From CAZDDI01 sp964504195 (GTDB lineage: Bacteria; Chloroflexota; Anaerolineae; B4-G1; SLSP01): a stretch of DNA of 54,984 bases. Below are positions 42,149-50,140 of this stretch, in pieces. The notes below the pieces were generated by a model that worked only from the letters and a program-made list of their open reading frames with translations, ran no database searches and had not been told where the DNA came from. Position numbers and translations under genes: made by a program. Where the stretch lies: assembly GCA_964504195.1 (NCBI GenBank), contig CAZDDI010000025.1, positions 1 to 54,984 on the forward strand, written 5' to 3'. How positions within the stretch are numbered: the stretch's first letter is position 1; every line of letters starts with the position of its first letter.

Positions 42149-42210
42149 CAAATCACAAATCACAAATCGCAAATCACAAATGGTAGGACTGATTTGAGAT
42201 TTGTGATTTG
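42149..42210. repeat. AAATCACAAATCAC microrepeat hairpin
   Basis: Four near-copies of AAATCAC are followed by the imperfect complement GATTTGAGATTTGTGATTTG. It ends exactly at the ribosome site of the thioesterase gene and may separate system A and B messages. Confidence 0.6.
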
Positions 42211-42228
42211 AACAAGGAGTGTCTATTG

Positions 42229-42720
42229 GTGACCGATATTCCCCCTTCATGGCAACCGCAACCTACTTCGCGGATGTGCTTTGTGTGCGGACGTGAGAAT
42301 CCGGTGGGCCTGCATCTACACTTCTATAGCGATGAAGCCGCCGGGCAGATTATTGCTCCGCTGACTATCCCCGAAACCTATCAGGGCTATCCTGGCATCG
42401 TTCATGGTGGCATCCTGGCATCTGTTCTGGATGAAGTCACGGGGCGCGCCATTAATATAGGTCAGTCCGAAGAGACTTTCTGGGTCACGGCGAAACTGGA
42501 GCTGCGTTACCGCTTGCCTACGCCCACAGGGACACCCCTCACGGCGGTCGGCTGGGTCGTGTCGCGGCGGGAGCGCTCGGCACGGGTGGCCGGGGAGCTG
42601 CGCTTACCCGATGGGACTGTGACTGCTGAAGCCCAGGCAGTGGTGGTCTGCCCTTCGAGCGCCACCCTCAATCAGTGGGGTCAGGAACGTGAATACTGGC
42701 GTGTGGAGCGAGAAACATGA
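42229..42720 (+). CDS. PaaI-type hotdog thioesterase
   Basis: 163 residues from GTG 42229, with AAGGAG nine bases upstream; TTG 42226 is equally possible. MCFVCGRENPVGLHLHF at the N-terminus and HGGILASVLDEVTG in the central helix are standard for PaaI/4HBT thioesterases, where the Asp/Glu of the helix is catalytic. Expected to hydrolyse an acyl-CoA in the cytosol. Oddly, it is embedded between two permease pairs and its stop overlaps the next permease start (ATGA), so it is translated with a nucleoside transporter. No evident metabolic link. Confidence 0.85.
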   Translation: MTDIPPSWQPQPTSRMCFVCGRENPVGLHLHFYSDEAAGQIIAPLTIPETYQGYPGIVHGGILASVLDEVTGRAINIGQSEETFWVTAKLELRYRLPTPTGTPLTAVGWVVSRRERSARVAGELRLPDGTVTAEAQAVVVCPSSATLNQWGQEREYWRVERET

Positions 42721-43862
42721 AGCACCGTTGGGCTACCCTGTGGGCCTCGCCTATAATTGATGCTTTATTGCCGGTGTTTGCGACGCTGGCTGCGTTGCTA
42801 GTGGTCGCTGTGATGTTGTTGGTGCTGGGGGCTAACCCGCTGGTGGCCTACGCCGCGCTGATTGATGGGGCATTCGGCAGCGTCAATTCGCTGGCTGATA
42901 CGCTCGTGCGGGCCACGCCGTTGCTCTTCGTGGGTGTGGGTATCTGTATTGCGTTTCGCGGTGGCGTTATCAACATCGGTGGCGAAGGACAGTTCGTGGC
43001 CGGAGCACTGTGTGCTACGCTGGTGGGCCTCTACTTTGCCGACGGTCATCCGTTGCTTGTGGTGCCGTTGGCGATGCTCGCCGGGGCGTTGGGCGGCTTC
43101 GTCTGGGGCGGCATTCCGGGTCTGCTCAAAGCGCACTTTAACGTCAATGAAATCCTCAGCACCGTGATGATGAACCAGATTGCTGTGCAGGGCATGAACT
43201 TTCTGCTCATTGGCCCAATGATTGACCCCATCCAATTGGAGCGTGCTTCACGCATCCCGCAAACGGCGCGGCTGTCCTCGGCTTTTGACCTGCCGCGTCT
43301 GGCACCCACGCGCCTGCACCTGGGAACGCTCATCGCCATCATCATGGCTGTGTTAGTTTATATTCTGCTTTGGCGCACCACGCTGGGCTATCGCATTCGG
43401 GCGGTAGGTCTTAACCGCGAGGCGTCGCGCTATGCGGGCATCAATGTCGCGCAGCATATTGCGCTCTCGCTGGCGCTCAGCGGCGCGCTCGCCGGGCTGG
43501 CCGGCGCGATTCAAGTCTACGGCGTGAACTTCCGCATGTTCACCGACGGCTCGGCGACCGGCTTCACCGGTAGCGCGGGCTTTCACGGTATCGTCGCGGC
43601 GCTCTTTGGGCAGCTGCACCCACTCGGTACGATTCCCGCAGCCTTTTTCTTCGGCGGCCTTTTGGTAGGCGCGAACAAGCTCCAGCGGGCGGTGCAGGTT
43701 CCTGGCGCGCTCATTGTGACGCTCAACGGATTGGTGGTAGTGTTTGTGGTCAGCACGGAGCTCTGGCGGCAGCAGCGCACTCGGATGCGGGCTGCCGAAT
43801 CCCTGGCGGAACGGGACGACGCGCATCCTGCATCACCGGCAGCAGAGGTGGCCAGCACATGA
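42717..43862 (+). CDS. Nucleoside ABC importer permease 1 (system B)
   Basis: 381 residues, the YufP/NupP-like subunit: NPLVAYAALIDGAFG, FRGGVINIGGEGQFVAGA and GLNREASRYAGINVAQH. About nine membrane helices. The overlap of four bases with the thioesterase gene and with permease 2 (43859) gives a coupled block. It has the same order as the system A pair but lacks an ATPase upstream. Its cognate ATPase is probably the one at 48466. Confidence 0.91.
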   Translation: MKHRWATLWASPIIDALLPVFATLAALLVVAVMLLVLGANPLVAYAALIDGAFGSVNSLADTLVRATPLLFVGVGICIAFRGGVINIGGEGQFVAGALCATLVGLYFADGHPLLVVPLAMLAGALGGFVWGGIPGLLKAHFNVNEILSTVMMNQIAVQGMNFLLIGPMIDPIQLERASRIPQTARLSSAFDLPRLAPTRLHLGTLIAIIMAVLVYILLWRTTLGYRIRAVGLNREASRYAGINVAQHIALSLALSGALAGLAGAIQVYGVNFRMFTDGSATGFTGSAGFHGIVAALFGQLHPLGTIPAAFFFGGLLVGANKLQRAVQVPGALIVTLNGLVVVFVVSTELWRQQRTRMRAAESLAERDDAHPASPAAEVAST

Positions 43863-44779
43863 GAATCGAAGATGTAATCTTGGGGATTCTTACTTCGGGT
43901 ATTCGCTTGGCGACGCCATATCTTTATGCCGGTATCGGCGAGACCTTCGGGCAGCGCAGCGGGGTGCTGAACCTGGGTGTGGAAGGGCAAATGCTCCTGG
44001 GGGCGTTTGCGGCGTTCTATGTTGTCAGGATGACCGGCAACTTGTGGCTGGGGCTGCTCGTCGCCATTCTCGTGGGCGGGCTGATGGGGCTGGCGATGGC
44101 CTTTGTGAGCGTGACGCTGCGCGCCAAGCAAGGCATCAGTGGCATTGGCTTTTTCCTGTTCGGCTTGGGCCTGAGCGATCTGCTGTTCCAGAAGATGCTG
44201 GGCACGGTGCAGACCGTCAGCGGCTTTCGCCCCGTAGCCATCCCGCTGCTAAGCCAGATCCCGGTGCTGGGACAGGTGTTCTTCAATCAGAACTTACTCG
44301 TCTACGGCGCATATCTCATGGTGCCGGTCGCTGCGTTCGTGCTGAACCAGACCACGTTCGGCCTGAAAGTACGCGCGGTGGGGGAGAACCCGGAGGCTGC
44401 CGACTCGCTGGGCGTGAATGTGGCGCGAGTGCGCTATACCACCGTCACGCTGGGCGGGATGTTCTCCGGGCTGGCGGGCGCGTCCCTTTCGATTGCGCTG
44501 CTCAACGTGTTCCAGCAGAACCTCACCAGCGGGCTAGGCTTCATCGCGGTGGCGCTGGTCTACTTTGGCGGGTGGCGACCGTGGGGCGTGCTCGCGGGCG
44601 CGCTGCTGTTCAGCATGGTCAATGCCTTGCAGTTGTGGGTGCAGGTGTTGGGACTGCCCATCCCCTCCGAGTTCGCCGTGATGATGCCGTATGTCCTCAC
44701 CATCGTTGCGCTCGTCGTGGCCGTGCAGCGCGTCCGTCCGCCGACGGCGCTTACCAAGCCGTTCGTGAGAGAGGGGTAG
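43859..44779 (+). CDS. Nucleoside ABC importer permease 2 (system B)
   Basis: 306 residues, the YufQ/NupQ-like subunit: YAGIGETFGQRSGVLNLGVEGQM and GENPEAADSLGVNVARVRY, paralogous to 41191. The ATGA overlap with permease 1 indicates coupled translation. About eight membrane helices. Partner of 42717 in system B. Confidence 0.91.
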   Translation: MRIEDVILGILTSGIRLATPYLYAGIGETFGQRSGVLNLGVEGQMLLGAFAAFYVVRMTGNLWLGLLVAILVGGLMGLAMAFVSVTLRAKQGISGIGFFLFGLGLSDLLFQKMLGTVQTVSGFRPVAIPLLSQIPVLGQVFFNQNLLVYGAYLMVPVAAFVLNQTTFGLKVRAVGENPEAADSLGVNVARVRYTTVTLGGMFSGLAGASLSIALLNVFQQNLTSGLGFIAVALVYFGGWRPWGVLAGALLFSMVNALQLWVQVLGLPIPSEFAVMMPYVLTIVALVVAVQRVRPPTALTKPFVREG

Positions 44780-44789
44780 ATGAAGGTTT

Positions 44790-45170
44790 ATGGATGTAAA
44801 CGCGCGGTGGATGATGCTATATGATGAACTTAGTGATACGCTCTATGTGGCGTTTAATCCTGGCGAGCAAGCTACTGGTATTGAACTGAACGATTATTTG
44901 TTATTGCGTATCAACAAACAAGAGCGTTGCGCTGTAGGTTTGACGATTTTTGAGTATTCTGTTTTGACACAATTGACTGAACTAGGGCCGCGCAGTTTTC
45001 CCCTGAGTGGCCTGGCGCAACTGTCTACAGACTTACGGGAGCTGGTATTGAGCATTCTGCAACAACCGCCGGTGAGCGATGTGTTGGCTGTTTTCGCCTA
45101 TACCCCGGCATCTATTACTGAATCTATGCCCATCACGGCAGTTAAGCCGCTTGTCATGGCCCATGTTTGA
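44790..45170 (+). CDS. DUF2283-like small protein
   Basis: 126 residues starting 11 bases after the permease. Residues 9-60 (MLYDELSDTLYVAFNPGEQ... and VGLTIFEYSVL) follow the DUF2283 pattern of a YD-x-x-x-D-x-LY strand followed by a hydrophobic strand and helix. The second half is longer than in typical DUF2283 and unassigned. Possible AAGG ribosome site. Probably the last gene of the system B permease transcript. Function unknown. Confidence 0.65.
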   Translation: MDVNARWMMLYDELSDTLYVAFNPGEQATGIELNDYLLLRINKQERCAVGLTIFEYSVLTQLTELGPRSFPLSGLAQLSTDLRELVLSILQQPPVSDVLAVFAYTPASITESMPITAVKPLVMAHV

Positions 45171-45678
45171 TGTGATGTACATTAGAGATTATATCGGTTT
45201 AATTTGGGCTGCCTCACCAGCAAATTCATTCGTTGGTTGTTATGTTAAGTCGGCTCTAGCCGTCTGGAATAGCCTGCTTATGAAAATTAAGAGAATAACC
45301 TGGAAATAAAAGCGTTTGCAATAACTGCTCTTTCAAATGTAAAAATTTTACTCTTCCCCCTAACCCTCTCCTCACGCCGCGCAGCGGCGCGGGGAGGAGG
45401 AAGAAATAATGGAGTTTTTGTGCGGCGGCGAAGCCGCCGCACAAAAACTCATCAAAAATATCCGCCTTTCCTCCGCTTGCGGGGGGAAGGCGGATAGGGG
45501 TAACTAACAGTTCGAACCCCTGCTTTATTTCCGGATTAATTTTTTACAATTCATGAGCAGGCTTACATATAGTACTGACGATTCATCGTTAGGCCAGGCA
45601 AATCGGTATAATGTCTAGTGAACAGATATCACCAAGCTACTCAGCAATGAGTTGGGTCAGCAGAGATGATGGATTATT
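45171..45678. repeat. Gene-free region with a cluster of three hairpins
   Basis: 508 bases. A hairpin at about 45365-45400 (inner CGCCGC-GCA-GCGGCG with CTCC-rich flanks) is followed by a perfect 18-bp stem at 45412-45450 (GAGTTTTTGTGCGGCGGC, loop GAA) and a 38-base hairpin at 45459-45496 (TATCCGCC ... GGCGGATA). The rest turns AT-rich. A TATAAT at 45607-45612 may serve the next gene, without a clear -35. Confidence 0.7.
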
Positions 45679-46251
45679 ATGATAAAAAAGAATTGCAAAT
45701 TATTATTTATTATGTTGTTTTTATCTTTATTTGCTTCTCTTAATTCAAATAGTCATGTTTGCGCTTGTACTTGTGCCCCTGTAGGGACAACTTCAGAGGA
45801 ATTACAGTATGCCGATTATGTTTTTCTCGGTAAAGTAACTTCGATTACACAACTTAATGTTTCCAGTTATTCAATTTCGTTCACAGTTATGAATTATTGG
45901 AAAGGAAGAAGGTATGAAACAATTACGATTCATGAATATAATTGTCAACTTTCTCCTTCATCATCTGCATTTATCTTGGGAAAGGATTACATTGTATATG
46001 CCAGGGGAGAATACCCTGATATTTCAATTAATTATTGTTCAAGATTAATAACTTCAGATAGAATAGAAGATGAAATAAAAGAATTAGGTCTGGGACAAAC
46101 CCCAGATCTTGATGTTGCGGTTTCTAAACAACAAAGTAATTCTTTTAGTATATTAGTTCTGATTTTCTCATTTTTAATTATTGTAATTATAGCAATTGCG
46201 TTACTAATAGCTCACCACAAGAGGATTCGCTCGCAGAAAACCAGGATATAA
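45679..46251 (+). CDS. Exported NTR/TIMP-like protein with C-terminal membrane anchor
   Basis: 190 residues. A signal peptide (LLFIMLFLSLFASL) is followed by CACTCAPVGTTSEELQYADYVFLGKVTSI. This Cys-x-Cys start and A-D-x-V-F-x-G-x-V strand is typical of NTR/TIMP-like OB-fold domains found in secreted bacterial proteins. Further cysteines (YNCQLS, NYCSRL) could form disulfides. Near the C-terminus a membrane helix (about 154-178, ILVLIFSFLIIVIIAIALLI) and basic HHKRIRSQK suggest anchoring with the domain outside. The gene is strikingly AT-rich and Asn/Ser/Ile-rich compared with all neighbours, so it was probably acquired recently. Confidence 0.75.
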   Translation: MIKKNCKLLFIMLFLSLFASLNSNSHVCACTCAPVGTTSEELQYADYVFLGKVTSITQLNVSSYSISFTVMNYWKGRRYETITIHEYNCQLSPSSSAFILGKDYIVYARGEYPDISINYCSRLITSDRIEDEIKELGLGQTPDLDVAVSKQQSNSFSILVLIFSFLIIVIIAIALLIAHHKRIRSQKTRI

Positions 46252-46257
46252 AATTAA

Positions 46258-46715
46258 TGCCAGTCCAACAGCGTTTGCCAGGGTATCGAGTCGCGTTGGT
46301 ATTCTGAAACGCTTAAAAAGCGCATCCTTAACATCGCTGCTATGCGGGATGCGATTACCTTTGTTCAGGGCGACGGGCTTACGGCGTTGCGTGAGAATGC
46401 GCAACATCCTAATGCGGCTTTTTTCATAGATCCACCTTACACGGCGGCTGGCAAACGCGCCGGTTTACGGCTCTATGTTTATCACGAGTTGAACCATGAG
46501 TCGCTGTTTGACATAGCCGTTACACTACGGGGCGATTTTTTGATGACTTACGATAATTGCCAGGGTGTGCGCGCGCTTGCTGAAAAACACGGCTTGGATG
46601 TGGCAGCCGTCGCTATGAAAAGCACCATCACGCTGAGATGACTGAGCTCCTCATTGGGCGGAATCTTGACTGGTTCAGGAAAGGTTCTTTACAATCAAAG
46701 CATAGACCTGTATAG
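46258..46715 (+). pseudogene. Remnant of a Dam-type DNA adenine methylase
   Basis: The open frame up to 46641 reads like the C-terminal third of a D12-class adenine methylase: SRWYSETLKKRILNIAAM, VQGDGL, FIDPPYTAAGKRAG (catalytic DPPY) and FLMTYDN. The AdoMet-binding N-terminus is missing, replaced by unrelated AT-rich sequence with an in-frame stop at 46255. At about 46618 a frameshift occurs: the next frame continues with the expected HHAEMTELLIGRNLDWF ending. Thus it is both truncated and frameshifted, and should be inactive. No cognate restriction gene is visible. Confidence 0.8.
46666..46695 (+). promoter_or_regulatory. Candidate promoter for the 160-residue protein
   Basis: TTGACT (46666-46671), 18-base spacer, TACAAT (46690-46695), inside the methylase remnant. 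Confidence 0.4.
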
Positions 46716-46753
46716 TTATGAAAATTTCTGATTTAACTTGAAAGGAGTTTCTA

Positions 46754-47236
46754 ATGCCTAAAGATAAAATTTCCGAATTCTTGCAAGTTCTTGCGAAGGG
46801 CGTGCCTGACTGTCAAAACGCAGCCGTTTTCTTTGCTCGAAAACAATCAGATGCTACTTATCTGAGTTGTTATCAAGATCATGCTGTCGGCATTCCCAGT
46901 ATGCGCGAGCAATTTCAGAATCAGTCACTCAAGCCATTTACCTGGTTTATGCCCCAGGTGTACGCGACGCGCGACCTTCCACCTCAGAAGCGGTTGATTA
47001 TCAGCGATTATGATTTAATTCCAGATGATGCCCCACTCAAGAAATATTATCCACCGTCTTTCATTGCGGTTTCGGATTATATTCTTTGGGATGCCGGTGA
47101 ATTTGTGGGTTGGATTGGCCTTTTGAGCACCCAACATCGTATTGATTGGGAAGCTAATCTTGATTTTATCGTGAAGACGGTTGGCGAGCATGAGCCGTTC
47201 TTGTTTGCGGCTTACAAAGAGGATTTCTTGAAATAG
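46754..47236 (+). CDS. 160-residue soluble protein, possibly GAF-like
   Basis: AAGGAG six bases upstream supports the start. No signal peptide or membrane segment. The order of predicted elements (helix LQVLAKGVPDC, strand AAVFFAR, strand TYLSCYQ, later FIAVSDYILWDAGEFVGWIGLLS, helix WEANLDFIVKTVGEHEPFLF) resembles a lone GAF domain, in which a small ligand is sensed. This is only a fold-level impression. It belongs to the small island between the system B permeases and binding protein. Confidence 0.6.
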   Translation: MPKDKISEFLQVLAKGVPDCQNAAVFFARKQSDATYLSCYQDHAVGIPSMREQFQNQSLKPFTWFMPQVYATRDLPPQKRLIISDYDLIPDDAPLKKYYPPSFIAVSDYILWDAGEFVGWIGLLSTQHRIDWEANLDFIVKTVGEHEPFLFAAYKEDFLK

Positions 47237-47293
47237 TGGGTCTCCCCTGTTTGTTGCTAACCAGTTACGCACAAGTAGCAAGCCTTGCAGCTG

Positions 47294-47313
47294 TTTTTTT
47301 TTTTTTTTTTTTT
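47294..47313. repeat. Run of 20 T, possible terminator tail
   Basis: Twenty consecutive T preceded by the small stem GCAAG-CC-TTGC. This may be the terminator of the 160-residue gene, or a slippage-prone tract. Confidence 0.5.
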
Positions 47314-47463
47314 GGCGTTAGTAGCCACATGGCAAGCTATTTCTGCATAAATTCTAAATAGTAGTTTTTAATCATAAGGAGGTGCTTCTTCCATTTACAC
47401 AGATTGCAATACAAAATTGGTTATTGAAAATTTGTAACTCTCATCACAAAAGGAGCGAATCTC

Positions 47464-48459
47464 ATGTCTAAGTGGAACAAATGGATATCGGTGTTGCTGT
47501 TGGCTGCGCTGTTACTGAGTGGCTGCGGTGGCTCTAGCGGTGAGCAGACGGGCGACCAGCCCTTCCGTGTCGCCATTGTTACCCCTAGTGCCATCAATGA
47601 CCTGGCTTTCAGTCAGAGTATCAACGATGCGATGCTCAAAGTTCAGCAGCAGATGGGCGGGCCGGATAAGTTGACCTTTGTTATCTCTGACAATATGTTT
47701 GTGGTAGATGACGCCGGCGCAGCCATCCGCGACTATGCCAGCCAGGGGTATGACCTGGTTATCGCGCATGGCTCGCAGTATGGCGGTGTGCTACAAGAGA
47801 TCGCCCCCGATTTCCCCAACGTCAGTTTCGCTTGGGGTACTACGGTAGATACGTTTGGGCTTCCTAACATCTTTGCCTACGAAGCGCGCTCTGAGCAGGG
47901 TGGCTACGTCAACGGTGTGATAGCCGGTGCCCTCACCAAGAGCAACATTGTCGGCGTGGTCGGCCCTATCGAGACCGGTGACGCCAAGCTGTATGTGGAT
48001 GGGTTTGTGCTGGGCGTCCGCGCACAGAATCCCAATGCGCAGGTCAATGTTAACTGGATCGGCTCGTTCAGCGATGTGGCGTTGGCTTCTGAGGCCGCGC
48101 AGACGCACATCAATGCCGGCGCCGATGTGATGGCCGGCACCGCGCAGATGGTCGTGGGCGCGATTGGTGTGGCGAAGGACAACGGTGTGCTCTGGATCGG
48201 CACGCAGGCCAGCCAGACTTCGCTCGCGCCCGATATTGTCGTTGCCAACCAGATTTACGACTGGTCGGGCATTATCATGGAGATCATTGAATTGGTTCAG
48301 GCCGGGACGTTGGGGGGGCGCTCTTTCGAGATCACCCTGGCAAATCAGGGTCTGTACCTGGAGTACAATGAGGCTTTCAACTTACCTGCTGAAGTGCGGC
48401 AGTTAGCTGATGCAGCAACTAACGGCATTATCTCCGGTTCGATTGACAGCATGCCCTGA
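47464..48459 (+). CDS. BMP family nucleoside-binding lipoprotein (system B)
   Basis: 331 residues, with AAAGGAG upstream. A perfect lipobox LLSGC is followed by a GGSSGEQTG linker and a PBP1-BMP domain (VAIVTPSAINDLAFSQSINDA, YDLVIAHGSQYGG, FAWGTTVDTFGLPN, VGVVGPIETGDAKLYVDGFVLG). It is clearly divergent from the two CGPKPTEAP-type BMP proteins here, so it probably binds another nucleoside or related ligand. The ATPase gene follows after six bases. Confidence 0.92.
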   Translation: MSKWNKWISVLLLAALLLSGCGGSSGEQTGDQPFRVAIVTPSAINDLAFSQSINDAMLKVQQQMGGPDKLTFVISDNMFVVDDAGAAIRDYASQGYDLVIAHGSQYGGVLQEIAPDFPNVSFAWGTTVDTFGLPNIFAYEARSEQGGYVNGVIAGALTKSNIVGVVGPIETGDAKLYVDGFVLGVRAQNPNAQVNVNWIGSFSDVALASEAAQTHINAGADVMAGTAQMVVGAIGVAKDNGVLWIGTQASQTSLAPDIVVANQIYDWSGIIMEIIELVQAGTLGGRSFEITLANQGLYLEYNEAFNLPAEVRQLADAATNGIISGSIDSMP

Positions 48460-48465
48460 GAAACC

Positions 48466-50034
48466 ATGAACAGCCAAGACGTGTTGCCCTCCGGAAAGCC
48501 TCGCATTGAGCATTTGGAAATGCTGGGCGTTACCAAATGCTTTCCCGGCGTGCGTGCTAACGACTGTGTGTACTTTGATGTGCGCGCGGGCGAAGTTCAC
48601 GCGCTTCTGGGTGAGAATGGCGCCGGTAAAAGCACGCTCATGAAAGTCCTCTACGGTCTCTATCGGCTTGATGAGGGTGAGCTGCGCATCAACGGGCAAC
48701 CCGTCCATATCGGTTCCCCTGTGGATGCCATTGGGTTGGGGATTGGCATGATTCACCAGCACTTCATGCTGATCCCCTCCCTCACCGTTGCAGAGAACGT
48801 TGCGCTAGGCTTGTCTTCTTCGCGCGGCGCGCTCACCGATTTAGCCGTTGTTTCCGAACGCATCATCGAACTGGGCAATATCTACGGTTTGCACATTGAT
48901 CCTAGTGCGCGTATCTGGCAGCTCTCTGTGGGCCAGCAACAGCGCGTGGAAATTATCAAGGCGCTCTACCGAGGTGCGGCCTTACTTATCCTCGATGAGC
49001 CAACGGCCGTCCTCACCCCGCAGGAGGTGGACGAGTTTTTCATCATCCTCAAGCAAATGGTGCGCGATGGGCACTCAGTTATTTTTATTTCACACAAGTT
49101 ACATGAAGTGTTGGCGATTAGTGACCGCGTAACGGTGTTGCGCGATGGCTATGTGGCTGGTTCACAGCCGCGCGGCGAGATGACGAAAGGCGATTTGGCG
49201 CGGATGATGGTGGGTCGGGAGGTGAATCTCCAGAAGGAGTTGTCAGCGGTGACGCCGGGGGAGGTGCGTTTGGAACTGCGCGATCTGTGCGCCGATAGTG
49301 ATCGGGGCATGGAAGCGTTGAACGTGGTGAATTTACAGATTCGCGCGGGGGAGATTTTGGGGCTGGCGGGTGTCTCCGGTAATGGGCAACGCGAGCTAGC
49401 CGAGGTCATCAATGGCCTGCGCCCGGCCACGCGCGGGCAAGTGCTACTGGAAGGCGTCGATATTACCGGCGCGCATCCGGCGCAGCTCGTAGCGCGCGGG
49501 CTGGCCTACATCCCCGAAGAGCGGATGCGCGATGGCATGATTAAGGACTTCACGGTGGCGGAGAACCTCATCTTGCGCGAACATCACAATCCGCCGTATG
49601 CCAAACGCGGATTTTTCGATTTTCAGGCGATTGCCCGCGTGGCGACTGAGCGTATCCGCGATTTCCGAGTAAAAACTCCTTCGCAGGAGACGTTGGTCAA
49701 GAACCTGTCCGGCGGCAATATCCAGAAGATCATTCTGGCGCGGGAGCTCTCTCGCGAGCCGCGCGTGATTATCGCAGCGCAACCTACCCGCGGGCTGGAC
49801 ATCGGCGCGACGGAATATGTTCACCAACGCCTGTTGGAAGAGCGCGCCCGCAGCTTGCAAGCGGAGGGCAACCATGGCGCCGCCATTCTGTTGATTTCCG
49901 AAGACCTGGACGAGATTCTGGCGTTGGCGGATCGCATCGCTGTCATCTACGAAGGCCGCATCATGGGCATTCTGCCGCGCGCTGAGGCCACGCCCGCGCG
50001 ACTCGGCCTGCTCATGGCCGGAGTTACTGAGTAA
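48466..50034 (+). CDS. Nucleoside ABC importer, fused ATPase (system B)
   Basis: 522 residues with no own ribosome site; coupled to the BMP gene six bases upstream. Domain 1 has Walker A GENGAGKST, signature LSVGQQQRVE and LLILDEPTAVL. Domain 2 has a lysine-free loop GVSGNGQREL, signature LSGGNIQK and AAQPTRGLDIG. Paralogue of 38538. The permeases it drives are probably those at 42717 and 43859, upstream of the inserted island. Confidence 0.93.
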   Translation: MNSQDVLPSGKPRIEHLEMLGVTKCFPGVRANDCVYFDVRAGEVHALLGENGAGKSTLMKVLYGLYRLDEGELRINGQPVHIGSPVDAIGLGIGMIHQHFMLIPSLTVAENVALGLSSSRGALTDLAVVSERIIELGNIYGLHIDPSARIWQLSVGQQQRVEIIKALYRGAALLILDEPTAVLTPQEVDEFFIILKQMVRDGHSVIFISHKLHEVLAISDRVTVLRDGYVAGSQPRGEMTKGDLARMMVGREVNLQKELSAVTPGEVRLELRDLCADSDRGMEALNVVNLQIRAGEILGLAGVSGNGQRELAEVINGLRPATRGQVLLEGVDITGAHPAQLVARGLAYIPEERMRDGMIKDFTVAENLILREHHNPPYAKRGFFDFQAIARVATERIRDFRVKTPSQETLVKNLSGGNIQKIILARELSREPRVIIAAQPTRGLDIGATEYVHQRLLEERARSLQAEGNHGAAILLISEDLDEILALADRIAVIYEGRIMGILPRAEATPARLGLLMAGVTE

Positions 50035-50074
50035 CCAAGCAGCCAGCAACAAGCTGCGAGCATTATCTTTCACC

Positions 50075-50126
50075 TTCGCTGACTCGCTTTTTCGCTTTCT
50101 CGCCTTTTCGCTGACTCGTTGATTTT
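50075..50126. repeat. TCGCTGACTCGC microrepeat
   Basis: Short near-repeats of TCGCTGACTCGCTTTTTCGC type, also seen at 27130-27166. Located ahead of the FAD-subunit gene. Confidence 0.55.
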
Positions 50127-50140
50127 CTACGGAGGTATGA

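Noticed and set aside
38538..50034. Sugar (Rbs-type) ABC transport cluster
   Set aside because: The fused ATPases are RbsA-like, but the binding proteins are BMP and the permeases are of the paired YufP/YufQ kind, which points to nucleosides.
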